From: Bisporella sp. PMI_857
Taxonomy: Eukaryota > Ascomycota > Leotiomycetes > Helotiales > Helotiaceae
Assembly (NCBI GenBank): GCA_021307315.1
Contig: JAJSPD010000024.1
Coordinates: 310,001-374,000 of the forward strand
Reading direction: 5' to 3'
Length of the DNA: 64,000 bases
Below are positions 26,307-37,299 of the stretch, in pieces. The notes beneath the pieces were generated by a model. The model had not been told where the DNA came from. It did not search any database and saw only the letters and a list, made by a program, of their open reading frames with translations. The translations under genes were made by a program, and so were the position numbers. Within the stretch, counting starts at the first letter, position 1. Each line of letters starts with the position of its first letter.

Positions 26307-28494
26307 TCACATCGTCAACCTAGTCTTCCTTGGTCTTCCCCTTCTACTCTTCACAACCTCTTCCTCTACTTCCACATCCACTTCCACCTCGACCTCCGTC
26401 TCCTCCCTCGTCCCATCCCTTGTCCCGCCTCTACTTCCCAAACTACCCCTTCCTAATCTCCTAATAATCTTTTCCTCGCTCGGCTTCACGAATCGATGAA
26501 TAACCCTGTGATCCAGCACTCGCTCTTCCGTGTCTCCTTTCCCATCCTTATCCGTCTTCGGCCACATATACCCATAAAGCTTGCTATGCCTCTCGCACCT
26601 CGGACAGCTCGCGCGCGTAAAGTACGCATCCTTTTGTACGAAGCTCTCTTCACAGATTTTGCAATTGATCCACGCCATCGCCGGCTCGCTCAGTAACGCC
26701 GACGTAAGGACGTAATCTCCCGGAATGCGGACAGGCGGTGCGTGGTCGATGTCTATGGTCGGGGAGTCCATCCTCCGCTTGCGCTTGAGCGATTTTTGCG
26801 CCTTAGGTTGGATACTCATAGAGGAGTCATCGAGCTCGAAGTCCGAAGGCAGTTCGGAGAGAATGGAGGCGGTGTCGTCTCGTACGGCTGGATGTGATGA
26901 GGTTGTGGATTGGCTGATGAGGATGGAGGAGCCAACTTTAGCTTGTGTAAGAGGTGAAGGGAGCTTGCCCCTGCGTGTCTTGCGCAGTTTGGATATGGTG
27001 GGGTTTGTGAGAGGTGGCTCAACGACAATGGTGTCTTCATCGACGGAGGTCGCGTCTGTAGAGGTTGCCCCGTCGTTGCCGGAGAAGGAGCTGCCTCGCT
27101 CGGATTCTGTGGTAGAGCTGGATGGTGACGGAGCGACTTCTCGTGGTTCCACTGTTTCAGGCTTTATTGGCGATGCTCTTTCAATACTAGCTAATGTAGG
27201 TTCTTCTGCAGTTGTTGGTATAGCAGCCAGCGGTGAGCCCAGAGGTGGTGATGGCTCGATGTTGTATAGAGTTGACAGGTTGGACTCTTCCTGTTTGATA
27301 GCAGTCTTCTTCACTCGTTTCGGAGAAGGTGTCATCAAACGCTCGAGTTCTCCTTTTCGCTTTAGCGGCGAGATGCTAGGCTCAACAGATTCGGATTTCC
27401 TTAGTGGTGACTCCAAGCTCTTGAATCTTGAGAGTTGCTTTGGGGTCTTTTTCTTGGAAACGAACGGACGGATATTGACATCTGGTGTCTCAGATCCACT
27501 TCTGGACGAGTCTTCGGATGCAAGTCGTCGCCTCTTTCGTAAAGAATATGATTGCCGATCTGAGGAAGTATCTTCGATGGATACCTTTGGTACCTCTTCC
27601 TCCTTTTTCTCCCCATGACTCCAACCATTTTCACAGTTTTCTTCACATGTTCTACATAAGCACTCACAATTATCTTCTCCAAAGTAATTTTCACCTGTTT
27701 AGGGTCAGCTAAGCATCTTTAAACACAAATCAAATCAATACACATACCATAGGTGACTGTAATCTCGTCCCCTACCTCAATATCACGGAGCGCAATAATA
27801 TCCATCCCATCTCTCCCAGATGTGGAAAGCCGAGCATTAGCTCCACAATCATGATTTGCAAAGCGTGCCGGTCCCAGAAACAGCGAAGGTGTCTTATTGC
27901 GACTCGACACAACGATACTGAAATCTCTTCGGCTCTTCTTCAAGGCCTCTTCCTCCTCCTCCGTCATCAATACCTGCAATCCGCAAAGGTACTTCACTGT
28001 CTCCCCCTTTTTGATCCATCTCCGGGCCGTCACCGCAGCTTCGTGTGTAACCACAGTATATCGGTTGGTGGTGGAAACCTCCCATGGACAATCCGGCAGA
28101 TAGACATTGATGTACTTCCTTAGGTGTCTGCGGAAGTCCTCCTTCTCCTTTTCTGTCTTCAGTCCTGCCTGGTACTTCTTCAATCCAGGTAATTGGAGCA
28201 ATTGCGCTTCTGCCTTTGCCGGGTTCTTCTCTACAATGACGCATTTCTGTAAGATTGAAGTGACATCTTCCTCCCGGACACCTCGAGATGGATGGTATGC
28301 GTTTCTGTTTTTCCGAATGGTTGTCCAAAAGTATGCCTATGGAAGATATTAGCATATAGGGCTTGGTGAGAAGGGAGATTTTGAGAGATGTGACTTACGT
28401 GATCCACTAAAGCGTCCGTGAGAATATCGTCATATGAAGTCAACTGCGCGAGAGTAAGGCGCTCCTTCTTCTGGACTACTGGTTTAGAAGGCAT
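26307..28494 (-). CDS. SET9: Histone H4-K20 methyltransferase Set9 (KMT5/Suv4-20 family)
   Basis: Exons on the minus strand: 28494-28399, 28336-27748 and 27694-26307; 690 residues. The N-terminus [20 protein letters not shown] plus [11 protein letters not shown] is the Suv4-20 helical region. The SET domain includes [15 protein letters not shown] and [21 protein letters not shown], with AdoMet-binding NHDC and the post-SET Cys cluster (CECLCRTC). The enzyme methylates H4K20 in the nucleus and is linked to DNA-damage checkpoint signalling (family knowledge). The C-terminal half is disordered and Ser/Pro rich, with a Cys-rich patch near [11 protein letters not shown] and [17 protein letters not shown]. 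It ends in a Glu/Val acidic tract and an AT-hook-like core, [11 protein letters not shown], suggesting direct DNA contact (inference). Confidence 0.95.
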
Positions 28495-29280
28495 TGCGAC
28501 TGTGAAAATAGGATTGCGACTCTGTGCGCCCGCTCGAATGGTATGTTGGACCCTTTTAAAGAGCAGTCCACAGGATTGGAATGGAAGGAATCTGCGCCGT
28601 ATGCTATGTCGTGTAGGTGGTAATGACTGACAAAATTATGTGTTTGTAATAGAGGTCGTATATTTACAAAAGACCTTTTTGTGCAAGGCTGCCCTTTTTT
28701 ATCTGGTCGTGTCTCTGGCTTCGCAAAGGTGAGGTTTGGTCTCCTTTTAGATATTCTCAGCTCAGCCTGATCAGGGGTAGAAGTCATGCACGCAAAATTG
28801 GTGAATAGGAAACGCGATGATTCAGATGAGAAGATGCTAGATCCAGCGAAGGGCTAACATTGAGGATGATTCATGTTGTCTACGAGTTTTCTTGATGCAT
28901 GTATTATTGATTCCAACGTCAATAAATGGAGTGGCCGGGAGACATTCACGACATGGATTATTGCCAAGAATTGAAGATTTGGCGTACCTACCTACCTGTG
29001 CATGACTTTGGTGGGAGGTAGCCCCGATCATGCAGTGATGCGTAGGCCACTGATATCATGTAAAGAATTTTGCTCTTCAGAGTTGGCATCTTGAAAAACA
29101 TTTTCTCGATAGTACAGAAATGATAAACAAAGTATCTGTGACTTTCTGCCAGCAACATGGGCAGTCGCTAGTCGTGTAATTATCACAGTTTCCCGTCCGT
29201 GTATCCACAAAACCTCAACTCAACCTTGCGACCAAAAGTCCGTCTCCTGCCAGGTGTAGAGAAACCTCTGTGATCTCACA
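28495..29280. promoter_or_regulatory. Divergent promoter region, SET9 and uL14m
   Basis: The two genes diverge from this 786-bp interval. No coding exon, tRNA or strong motif was found; functional promoter elements cannot be pinned down by eye. Confidence 0.4.
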
Positions 29281-29823
29281 ATGATTCAATTAAAGGTATT
29301 CTCTATCTTCCTGCCCTGTTGGCAAAGCTAACATCTAGTAGACGATGCTGAATTGCATCGACAACTCCGGCGCAGCAGTGGTTGAGTGTGTGCGTGTGAT
29401 GAAAATGAAACGGCATGCGAAAATCGGTCTGTCCACCTGCTCTCCTATTTCCATATCAGTTTCGAGGCTCAAATCTCAATTAAGGACTAGATTATACTCT
29501 AACACATTCTCACAGGCGACCGCATAATAGTGGTAGTCCAGAAACAACGTTCTTTCGGTCCAGAATCCGGCCCTGGCGCCTCCGTATCGACATCCGCAGC
29601 AAACAAAGTCAGAAGAGGAGATATTAGACACGCAGTGGTCGTGCGGACGGCCAAGAAGCTACAGCGGCCAGATGGGAGCGTGGTCAAATTCGATGATAAT
29701 GCATGTGTGTTAATCAACAAGGCTGGAGAACCGATTGGGACGAGATTAAGTGGTGTTGTAGGAGTTGAGCTGAGGAAGTTGAAGTGGTCGAAGATTTTGA
29801 GTTTAGCACCTATGCATTTGTAG
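29281..29823 (+). CDS. MRPL38: Mitochondrial large ribosomal subunit protein uL14m
   Basis: Exons 29281-29295, 29342-29426 and 29516-29823; 135 residues. The first exon encodes only MIQLK; intron 1 is 46 nt and intron 2 is 89 nt with a GTCTGT donor. The protein continues [19 protein letters not shown] and then [46 protein letters not shown], the L14 signature order. Bacterial-type sequence and length match the mitochondrial rather than the cytosolic (L23) protein. It binds large-subunit rRNA and intersubunit bridges in mitochondrial ribosomes. There is no separate cleavable presequence, which is normal for this family. Confidence 0.95.
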
Positions 29824-30280
29824 ATGCGGAGGATTGGAGGATTGTAGGATAAATATCAAGCTGCATTGGGGTAGCATGGAATGGCGTTATGGTCTGTACA
29901 AATACACCACTGAAATCTCAAGACCTGAGTGCTAGGGGAAGAAGGATGCGAATATCAGAAGTAGAGGAAGAAGAGATCATCAGCCACAGTACCGAAGATG
30001 TGGTAAATAAACCAAGTCAGAAATACCACCAAGTATGCAAAAACTGAATCGAGCATGTCCGGTGCAAAATTAAACATTTATTTTTGTTTTTCCATTCGTG
30101 TAATAAATCGGCGTTATGTATACTACGCATGCATAAGAATCTCGAAGTGATATAATTTTGCTGCCCATACAATATTTAGGGCATCTAAAAACTCCATGCG
30201 CCCCCCTAAATGCTGAACATCCGTAATACCCCAACGCCATGTATCGAAATCGTGATCTGTATGTATCTTTCTGGTCACCA
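29824..30280. other. Intergenic between convergent genes
   Basis: 3' flanks of uL14m and RPB9, with nothing further recognised. Confidence 0.5.
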
Positions 30281-30940
30281 CTACTGGAAAATGTGACCGC
30301 AGCTGCAGCAAACATAAAAGAGTTTCTAAGGAAGAAGAGATTAGTCAAAATACTTAGGGAGCCTGTGAAGATAACTTACCATCCCCGTTTCCGCTGATCG
30401 CTGCTGCGACTGGAAAAACACCGCATCCTCTGTCTTACAACTTGGACAGGCCTTGTTGGAACGAGGTAGCTGTACAAGAAATATGTGTCAGCAGAAGTAT
30501 TCTAGAGAAAAAAGACTTCCTCAAAGCTTCTGCATCTTCACCACTGCCTCTTGCGCGTCATCCTCTGGCGCATCTCGCAGTAATCTGCCCTTACACATAA
30601 CAACATTACCGCAGAGCAAGCAGAGAGGTAAACCCACAGTAGGGTCGGAGCCCACGTCCTGAGTCACACCAGCGGTTTCACCAATAGAGTTATTCAGGTC
30701 ATTGCGGAAGACGCATGAGGATTGCGCTTCTTCACTGTATTGGCAGGTGCGGCAGGCGAATTGAAGACGGTGGGAATCTGGATCCTCCTTGGGGTAGAGC
30801 ATATTGGAGCTGTAAATATGTTAGCAGACATTTATTTGAAATGGTGCAATAGGAACACACCACTCGCTGCAAAATCGGAAAGTGATCTGCTCTGTCTTTC
30901 TTCCTGCATGTCCACCTGTGCTTGAGGCTGGGGACGACAT
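30281..30940 (-). CDS. RPB9: RNA polymerase II subunit RPB9
   Basis: Exons on the minus strand: 30940-30861, 30809-30638, 30469-30380 and 30325-30281; 128 residues. The N-terminal zinc ribbon reads TFRFCSECSNMLYPKED with ACRTC further on (C-x2-C pairs). The linker GETAGVTQDVGSDPTLPRSN is characteristic of Rpb9. The C-terminal TFIIS-like ribbon has CPSCKTEDAVFFQSQQRSAE and YVCCSCGHIF. The third intron position (169 nt, donor GTGGGT) is longer than typical but keeps the linker intact. The subunit sits at the jaw of Pol II and supports transcription start selection, elongation and fidelity. It is divergent from the ESS1/Pin1 gene. Confidence 0.96.
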
Positions 30941-31450
30941 TTTTGCTTGCTGTTTTCTGATCTAGAAGATGAGCTATTCGGCCAAAGGAAGTAGGTTGAT
31001 CGACTAAAATATCCCGGAGCGGTTCGTTAGATTGTACTTGCGCGGTGCGAAGAATGACCTGAAGCAGGAAGATTAGTTGTTTTTGTCGTTTCCTGTGATG
31101 CTTTTGTTTTCCCTTTTTGCTGTGAGACGGCGGGATGATTCAGTGCCAAGAAAGTGCTATCTTCAGCCTAGTCTCGCTTAGTCATTAGGGGTTGCCACAG
31201 CTGCCAACCTTTCTAGCTTATGCGGGTATTGCGGGGTCAACTCGTCACATTACCCTTTCTCATTGCGCTCCTGACCTTGAGCCTGAGCCTTGAATCCACT
31301 TGCGCCTTGTTCCTTGCAGTTCCTCGTGTCCTACGCAATAAGTAACCAACAACAATACAGCTTCTTGTGTCACGTACAGCTGAGAGAATTCTTGAAATAA
31401 ACAACCCCCCCCTCCCCCTTCAGAACATCAGTTCTTCGCAGCATATCATC
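30941..31450. promoter_or_regulatory. Divergent promoter region, RPB9 and ESS1
   Basis: 510 bp between the two start codons. A pyrimidine-rich tract (C7 near 31404-31410) lies just before the ESS1 start. No coding exon is seen. Shared control of a Pol II subunit and the CTD isomerase is possible but not shown. Confidence 0.45.
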
Positions 31451-32236
31451 ATGGTAAGCTTATTGATTCAGCTTTTCAACGTGCACTCCAGCTTTTACAG
31501 CCTTCTCCCCACATTCGTCCAAATGCTAATCAGCCTCAGGCGGATACAGGATTACCATCTGGCTGGGAAGTCCGCCACTCAAATTCCAAGAACCTTCCAT
31601 ATTACTTCAACGAGTCGCAGAAACAATCACGATGGGAGCCACCCGTAGGCACGGATACCGAGAAGCTCAAGGCTTATATGGCGACCAACCACAGCGCGAA
31701 TGTGATCGCCCCCTCCCGAGACAATGTGAATGAAGGAAAGATTCGTGCGGCCCATCTGTTGGTCAAGCATAAGGACAGCAGACGACCAAGCAGTTGGCGC
31801 GAGGTAGGTCATATACTGCTGTATAAATAGGTATCGTTATCCTGACAAAATGTGTAGTCAGAAATCACTAGAACCAAAGACGATGCTATGAGCATTTTAC
31901 TAGGCCACGAGCAACGTATTCGCAGTGGAGCATCGACGTTGGGCGAGCTTGCAACCACAGAGTCGGATTGCAGCAGTGCCAGGAAAATGGGAGACCTTGG
32001 GTTCTTTGGGAAAGGCGACATGCAGAAAGAGTTTGAGGAGGCAGCATTCCAGCTAAAACCCGGAGAGGTCAGCGGTGTTGTTGAAACGGCGTCTGGCTTA
32101 CATTTGATTGAGAGGCAAGCATACTCTTTCTTGACCTGGAAGTTTGACTATAGACCGGACCAGATCACTCTTTCCAGTCGGCTCTGACTGGGGCCATCTG
32201 AATATCATACTAACCGTTCATTCTAGACTTCAATGA
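31451..32236 (+). CDS. ESS1: Peptidyl-prolyl isomerase Pin1/Ess1 (WW + parvulin)
   Basis: Isomerises phospho-Ser/Thr-Pro bonds, notably in the RNA polymerase II CTD. Exons: 31451-31453 (only the ATG), 31540-31803, 31858-32114 and 32227-32236; 177 residues. The WW domain is LPSGWEVRHSNSK followed by NLPYYFNESQKQSRWEPP (residues 5-36). The parvulin domain includes IRAAHLLVKHKDSRRPSSWR, CSSARKMGDLGFFGKGDMQ and FEEAAFQLKPGEVSGVVET. The final intron begins GCAAGC (a GC-AG intron) and restores the family ending HLIERLQ. Without that splice the frame would run on to an unrelated tail ending at 32185. The coding parts of the first (3 nt) and last (10 nt) exons are minimal. It is divergent from RPB9. 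Confidence 0.94.
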
Positions 32237-33370
32237 GATAGTTGGGATCGGCGAATGCAGAATTAATAGGCGTGATTATAAAGATGGATATCTGGCGCGG
32301 TCGCAATCTGAGCGTAGACATTTTTGTATATGTTGACCAAATGCACAGGGTGTTTCCAGCATCCAAGTCTCAGCATACACTTTATGGTGGCTTTCTGCAG
32401 ATCAACCAGCTCCTCAACTCGTATTATCTCGCATCATCATATCCCACGTTTAAACCATTCATGCTTGTGCTCTGCTATGTGAGTCAAGTATAAATAATCA
32501 ACGGGGTCGGACAGGTGACCTATCTTAGTTTCTTTCCGATGATCGCAGATATTGATGAGAAATTTAAAGTGCATAGACGCCGTGTTAAGATGCTGAGTCC
32601 CTCCAAGGCACGTTATCCACGAGCTGTTCGTCTGCACCAGCCCGACATCATCACAAACATAGTTGGCCTGTTCCGAATCCTATATAATCTTCGTCGTAAA
32701 AGCCCGTTCGCCGTTACTTCGTATTTCGTCCTTGACCACCACTATCAATATCCATCCAGCAGGGACGGCTATTGTCATGGCTCTCCATTCCCCTAACCCT
32801 ACTACTTGCCTATGCTAGTCTCCCTTGTTTGCAAATTATCGCCACCCTCTCCCTCCACAAATCTGGCTGATACACTAAGTCCTTAATTTCAGTAGCATAT
32901 ATTTCAACCTGAGAGGTTCTCAAACCCCACTTCCTTTGGGCAATGTTTAGTTGGGTAATGTATAACTTTGGCAATGGTTGTGAAGTCTGACATTCCTATT
33001 CCTTGACACTCATTCTGCAGTCTTTGTGGTCTATTACGGCTATCTGATCATCATCTAGCATAAGTTGACCTACTGTGCATGATTGTACTTGTTATTTGTG
33101 ATTGTGAGTATCTCGGAAGCTAGGCCCCATATCTTTTTCTCGAAGAATTAGCGAGAGTATTTTGGTAAGGAATGCCAGTAAACTTGCTATTGATCTCTTA
33201 CAAATTAATGTGTATACGGCAGGAGTTAAGTTTATCTTGCAATTTAAGAAATCTCGGCCTCGTTATCGACTAAGAATGCGGTGCCCAGTGGCAGGTTCAC
33301 TCGCTTTGACAGGAATATATCCGTTATGGTTCATCCTTTTAAAGACCAATTTCTCTATCTAGAAAACTAT
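32237..33370. other. Intergenic between convergent genes, about 1.1 kb
   Basis: 3' flanks of ESS1 and the LrgB-like gene. Several 60-90-codon frames on the plus strand show no domain. No RNA gene or repeat recognised. Confidence 0.5.
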
Positions 33371-35276
33371 CTATAGATCAACCAATCCCTGCACCGCACT
33401 CACAACTGGCGGCACAGATGTCAACGCTAATGTGATGATACCAAACAAGCTCATCGATAAACTACTCAGCGCTGCAGCACGCGGATCTGAAACTAGAAGC
33501 AGTGCCGTTGCGATCGCTGATGAGTTTCCACCTAGCGTAACACCGCGAGTCACATAGTCGTCTATTATCATGTCAGCAATATAGCCAATTATACAGGAAT
33601 CAATAGCTTACCCTCCGGTATCTTCAGTTTCTTTAACATCCAGGGACCAATTAACACCCCAAGGATCCCACTACAAATCGCTAGTGCGGCAACGGTATTC
33701 AGATCTCCGCCTATATTCCTAGTTGCTGGGGTCGCCAATGCCAACGTCAAACTGCGTCCTGCGAATGCCAAACTACGTGTAGAAGAGATGCCAATAGCAT
33801 AGCAGAGGGCTGGGTAGCCGAAAAGGGAAGCTACGGAAATGGCCACGTTGGGTATGACGATAGCGAGAAAGTGTCGCCTCAGCTCATGGCGATAGTTGTA
33901 CATTGGCAGGGCGAGAGCCACAATGGATGCGTCGAGGACGCTACTGAAAAAATCTCCGGCCCCAGGTAAGCTGGGTTTACGACCATGCCAAAGGAGAAGA
34001 TAGTTGGTTCCCGTTTTGTATGCGCTGAGGGTGGAATGCAGACTGTCGCCACAGGTCAGTCCAATGATATAGATCCCGAGAATGGTGATGGCCGAAGAGA
34101 CCAGGACCGGATGCAGGAATTGCCTCCACTTCGGAGGGAGCGCAACCGCGACGAAATACGTGAGGATGTTGAATGTTAGTTGTGCTGGCATAGCGTACCC
34201 TGTCGTATAGTAGATCGGGAGACCTATGAACAGAAATATCATGGTGTATATGACTCTGTCAGAGTTGTTATTGATGAATGCCGCCCAGCGTTGAGGCCTT
34301 GTGAGTGGTAATGGTGTCTGCAATACATCTCGCGCCTGGGATGGCGTTGTAAGTGAAATATCGCTTTCTTGAGGCCCGCCAGTTCCCCGGATGAGAGACG
34401 GGTCTTGGGCCCTTTGCGGTGACACAAGAGAGCTGGCAAGATCTTCAACTAAGGAGGGAGGTGTATGTGTTCCTGGCGTGGACAACGCGATGGTGGAGGC
34501 TTGTCTGCTCCTTTCGGCGAGGGGAATGGCGTCGTCTTCATCACCCATCTCTTCGGCTCTCTCATGAATGGCTCGTTTAGAAGACCCTAGGAGGAGCTGT
34601 AGACCACGGACTATATACGCAGTCACCGCTATCATGACCACGAAACCGACCACTGAAAATTGTTCAGACATGCATGTTTCCCAGGAATTGTTGTATGCAA
34701 AAAACTCACAGAAAACTGCTATGATCTTTCCAACCTCAGCTCCACCAATAGGTGAACTCAGCGGAAGCAGAACGAATCTGTATATCTAGCTCAGAAAATG
34801 CTTCAAGGATGGAAGAAGAGGGATAACCAACGAAGGAGTGAAGAATATGTTTATCCATCGAAGAGCAAAACCGGCCTTAATTTAGATCAGAAAAAATCAT
34901 AATTTGGCAAAGAAACATGGGCATACTGGAATATCAATGATATTAACAAGAGCCTTAGTCCTGCTATTCCCAATTGTAAAATCACAAATGATCAAGGCAA
35001 AGAAGAGAGCAAGCAGAACAGCCACTGAAGCAGGAAAAGATACTGAGGTAAGTCCGATAAGAGAATTGACGCCAAAACATGCTAAAAGAATTAATAATAT
35101 TCCAATTGGCACGTATAGCCATGCCGTGAGATTCCTCTGCCATGATACCCGTACAACCTGGTCTTATTTAGTCAAAGTGGTTCTGATAGGTTGTGCAACT
35201 GCTTGTGACAGGTATTCACACGTACCAATTTGAGGGCTTCAATTCCATCGGACCAAAGCGCATCGCTGCCAGCCAT
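33371..35276 (-). CDS. LrgA-LrgB fusion membrane protein (PLGG1-like)
   Basis: Exons on the minus strand: 35276-35226, 35157-34927, 34875-34828, 34785-34710, 34652-33612 and 33561-33371; 545 residues. The N-terminal part (about 20-170) has LrgA/CidA-like hydrophobic helices (WLYVPIGILLILLACFGVNS; RFVLLPLSSPIGG). After a 100-residue cytosolic-type linker (EEMGDEDDAIPLAE to PLTRPQRWAAF) comes an LrgB domain of several spans with the conserved glycines of SLAFAGRSLTLALATPA, GGDLNTVAALAICSGILGVL and GVTLGGNSSAIATALLL. Bacterial LrgAB modulate cell lysis and carbon export; the plant fusion PLGG1 exports glycolate and glycerate from chloroplasts. For the fungal protein the substrate and membrane are unknown; a small organic acid is a reasonable guess. 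Confidence 0.92.
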
Positions 35277-35465
35277 TATAATATCCAAATGCAAATATCA
35301 TCACAAGATCCAAAACCTCGGTCGAATAAGTGACGCATCCGAAGCCGCTATATGAGCGGGTTCGCCAAGCAAATTTATGGGGCTGTCTTGGCGCGAATCA
35401 CGTCGCGGATTGAACTCAAAACTTCGACATCTCGTACATTTTATTAGAAGCTCCCCTTGACAACC
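35277..35465. promoter_or_regulatory. Compact divergent promoter, LrgA-LrgB gene and HAUS3-like gene
   Basis: Only 189 bp lie between the start codons. Within it, TTGGCGCGAA at 35388-35397 resembles the E2F/MBF-SBF class of cell-cycle elements (GCGC and CGCGAA cores). As augmin acts in mitosis, periodic control would make sense, but this is inference from a short word. Confidence 0.4.
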
Positions 35466-37299
35466 ATGGGAAACCATTCTTTCAACTATCTCCTAGAGGT
35501 CCTTCGTGAGCGGGATATACCATATGATAGAGAAGCTCTCAAAACGGCATATGATGACCCAAAAAGCCACACCGCCGTTCAAGACTGGATAGATGAATAT
35601 CTTTCTCCGCAAACACTTCTTACCAAGGAGGAGGCTGTTTTGTAATGTTTTTACCGTTTATATTATGTGTATCAAGTTAACAGTTACAGATATGCTACTC
35701 TCGTCAAGAACGGCGAGGTGGATGCCTTGACGGCAGCAAACGACCTCTCCGCCATTCGTGTTCTTGAGGATCATGAAGTTCGAGATGCTGTAGAGGAATT
35801 AAAACGTTCCACGGCCGCAATTGAGAAGCAGACAGAGTCTTTGAGACTTCAGCAGAATGCTATGAGCACACTCATCAAGAACAAGAAAAAGAACCATCAG
35901 GCACGTGCTCAAACGGATAGCAGCCAGAGAAGAAAATGGAATATGGAAATGGGCCATATTAGCGCCGCTGTAAGTTGGTTTTCTAGGCTTCTAAACATAG
36001 AACCGCAATTCGATGATAGGATCATAATTATATTGCAAGGGCAACATCCCGGATATCCTGTGGTATATTACGTGATATACTGACCAGACCAGATTGAAGA
36101 ACTATCCCAAAGTCTGAGATACCAGACCTCAGATTTGACTCAGCAGAGCAAAGCAGCTGAAATAAGCGTAAAGCAGAATGTGGAGAATATTCTAAAATCA
36201 GATGATAAATTATTGCATAGCCTACAGAAGTTAGCAAGCAACCTTGATCCTTGGAGTGACGACGATGTACTTATCGATCGTATTAGAGAGTTATGCGCAA
36301 GGTATGCGACTGTTTCCAATGAAGTACTTGTAGTTAATGATATGCAGACTTATAAAGCACACGGTGGAAGGTATTCGGACAAAGCTTGACAGAATTTATC
36401 TGGATGCCTTGAATCACTGCGAAAGTTCCACTGCTAAGCACGAAACCCAAGAGGTACTTGATCTACAAGAAGAGCTTGAGTCTTTGTATTCAGAGATTCT
36501 GCCAGTAGCGCAGATGTCCACAGAGCAACAATATCTCGAACCAGCTCTCCGTGAAATCTCGGCTCGCAATGGACAAGGTCAAGAACGATCCTTGAAGGCT
36601 ATCAAATATGTATAGTATCCCACTTTCACTTAGATTTATGCTAACTTTCGATAGATAAACGAAAGCCTTACTTTTCTCATTGACCGGATTGGGTTGTTTC
36701 TTGAAAGAGCAGAGGCATATCAGGCTCATAACATGGCTTTGCAATACGTTCTTGATGAAGCAAAACATGAGCTGGCACTAGGAGGGCAAGCCGAAGCTAG
36801 ACCTCCAAGCCCTTCTAAGTCAAGCCCGCAAAAGCGACCTATCTCAATGGGTTCCGCATTGCGCAGAAAGGGACGTCGGTCATCAGGACTCCAAGAAGAA
36901 GAGACAGAAGCAGAGGAGCAACTCCTCCACAATCTAGGAATTTATCTTCCACCAGATCTGACCTCCGATGAAGCACGTATCGATGCTCTGGAAAAGGTAC
37001 TTTCCGACAGAATGAGCAAGCTCGAAGGGCATGGTTCCAGTCTACAGTCCACAACAGAATCTTCGATTTCCTCACATCTATTGGAGGCACATATTGTGCT
37101 ACAGCAACTCCGAGGTTCGCTCCTAACCGGTTCACCCTATAATAATGTTTATTTATTAGACCGGTCTATTGAATCTCACGTGGTCGATTTTGAGACAGAC
37201 TTGAAAGCAATGCAAGAAGAGCTTGAGGGAGTCAATCTGCAGAAGCTGACGGCAAGGAATATTCATAAGGAACAATTTGTCGAGCGTTGGTCTAGATGA
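35466..37299 (+). CDS. Coiled-coil protein, probable augmin subunit HAUS3-like
   Basis: Exons 35466-35641, 35690-35969, 36093-36301, 36348-36609 and 36655-37299; 523 residues. Intron 3 is only 46 nt (GTATGC...GCAG), and its removal joins IRELCAR to LIKHTVEGIRTKLDRIYL. The N-terminal region (FNYLLEVLRERDIPYDREAL, then WIDEYLSPQTLLTKEEAVLY) resembles the HAUS3 N-terminal domain, where a short globular part is followed by long heptad-rich helices; helical Leu/Ile/Glu/Lys segments fill most of the rest. A basic Ser/Pro-rich linker at about 340-365 (PPSPSKSSPQKRPIS) could be a phosphorylation site. Augmin recruits gamma-tubulin to microtubule walls in spindles (family knowledge). Assignment to HAUS3 rests on domain resemblance only; another coiled-coil cytoskeletal protein is possible. 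Confidence 0.75.

Noticed and set aside
26725..27618. Plus-strand open frame of 297 codons
   Set aside because: Antisense to the Ser-rich disordered part of Set9; its Ser-rich composition mirrors the codon bias of the real gene.
36302..36347. Frameshift in the HAUS3-like gene
   Set aside because: A 46-nt intron with GTATGC donor, TTAAT-type branch and GCAG acceptor explains the frame change exactly.
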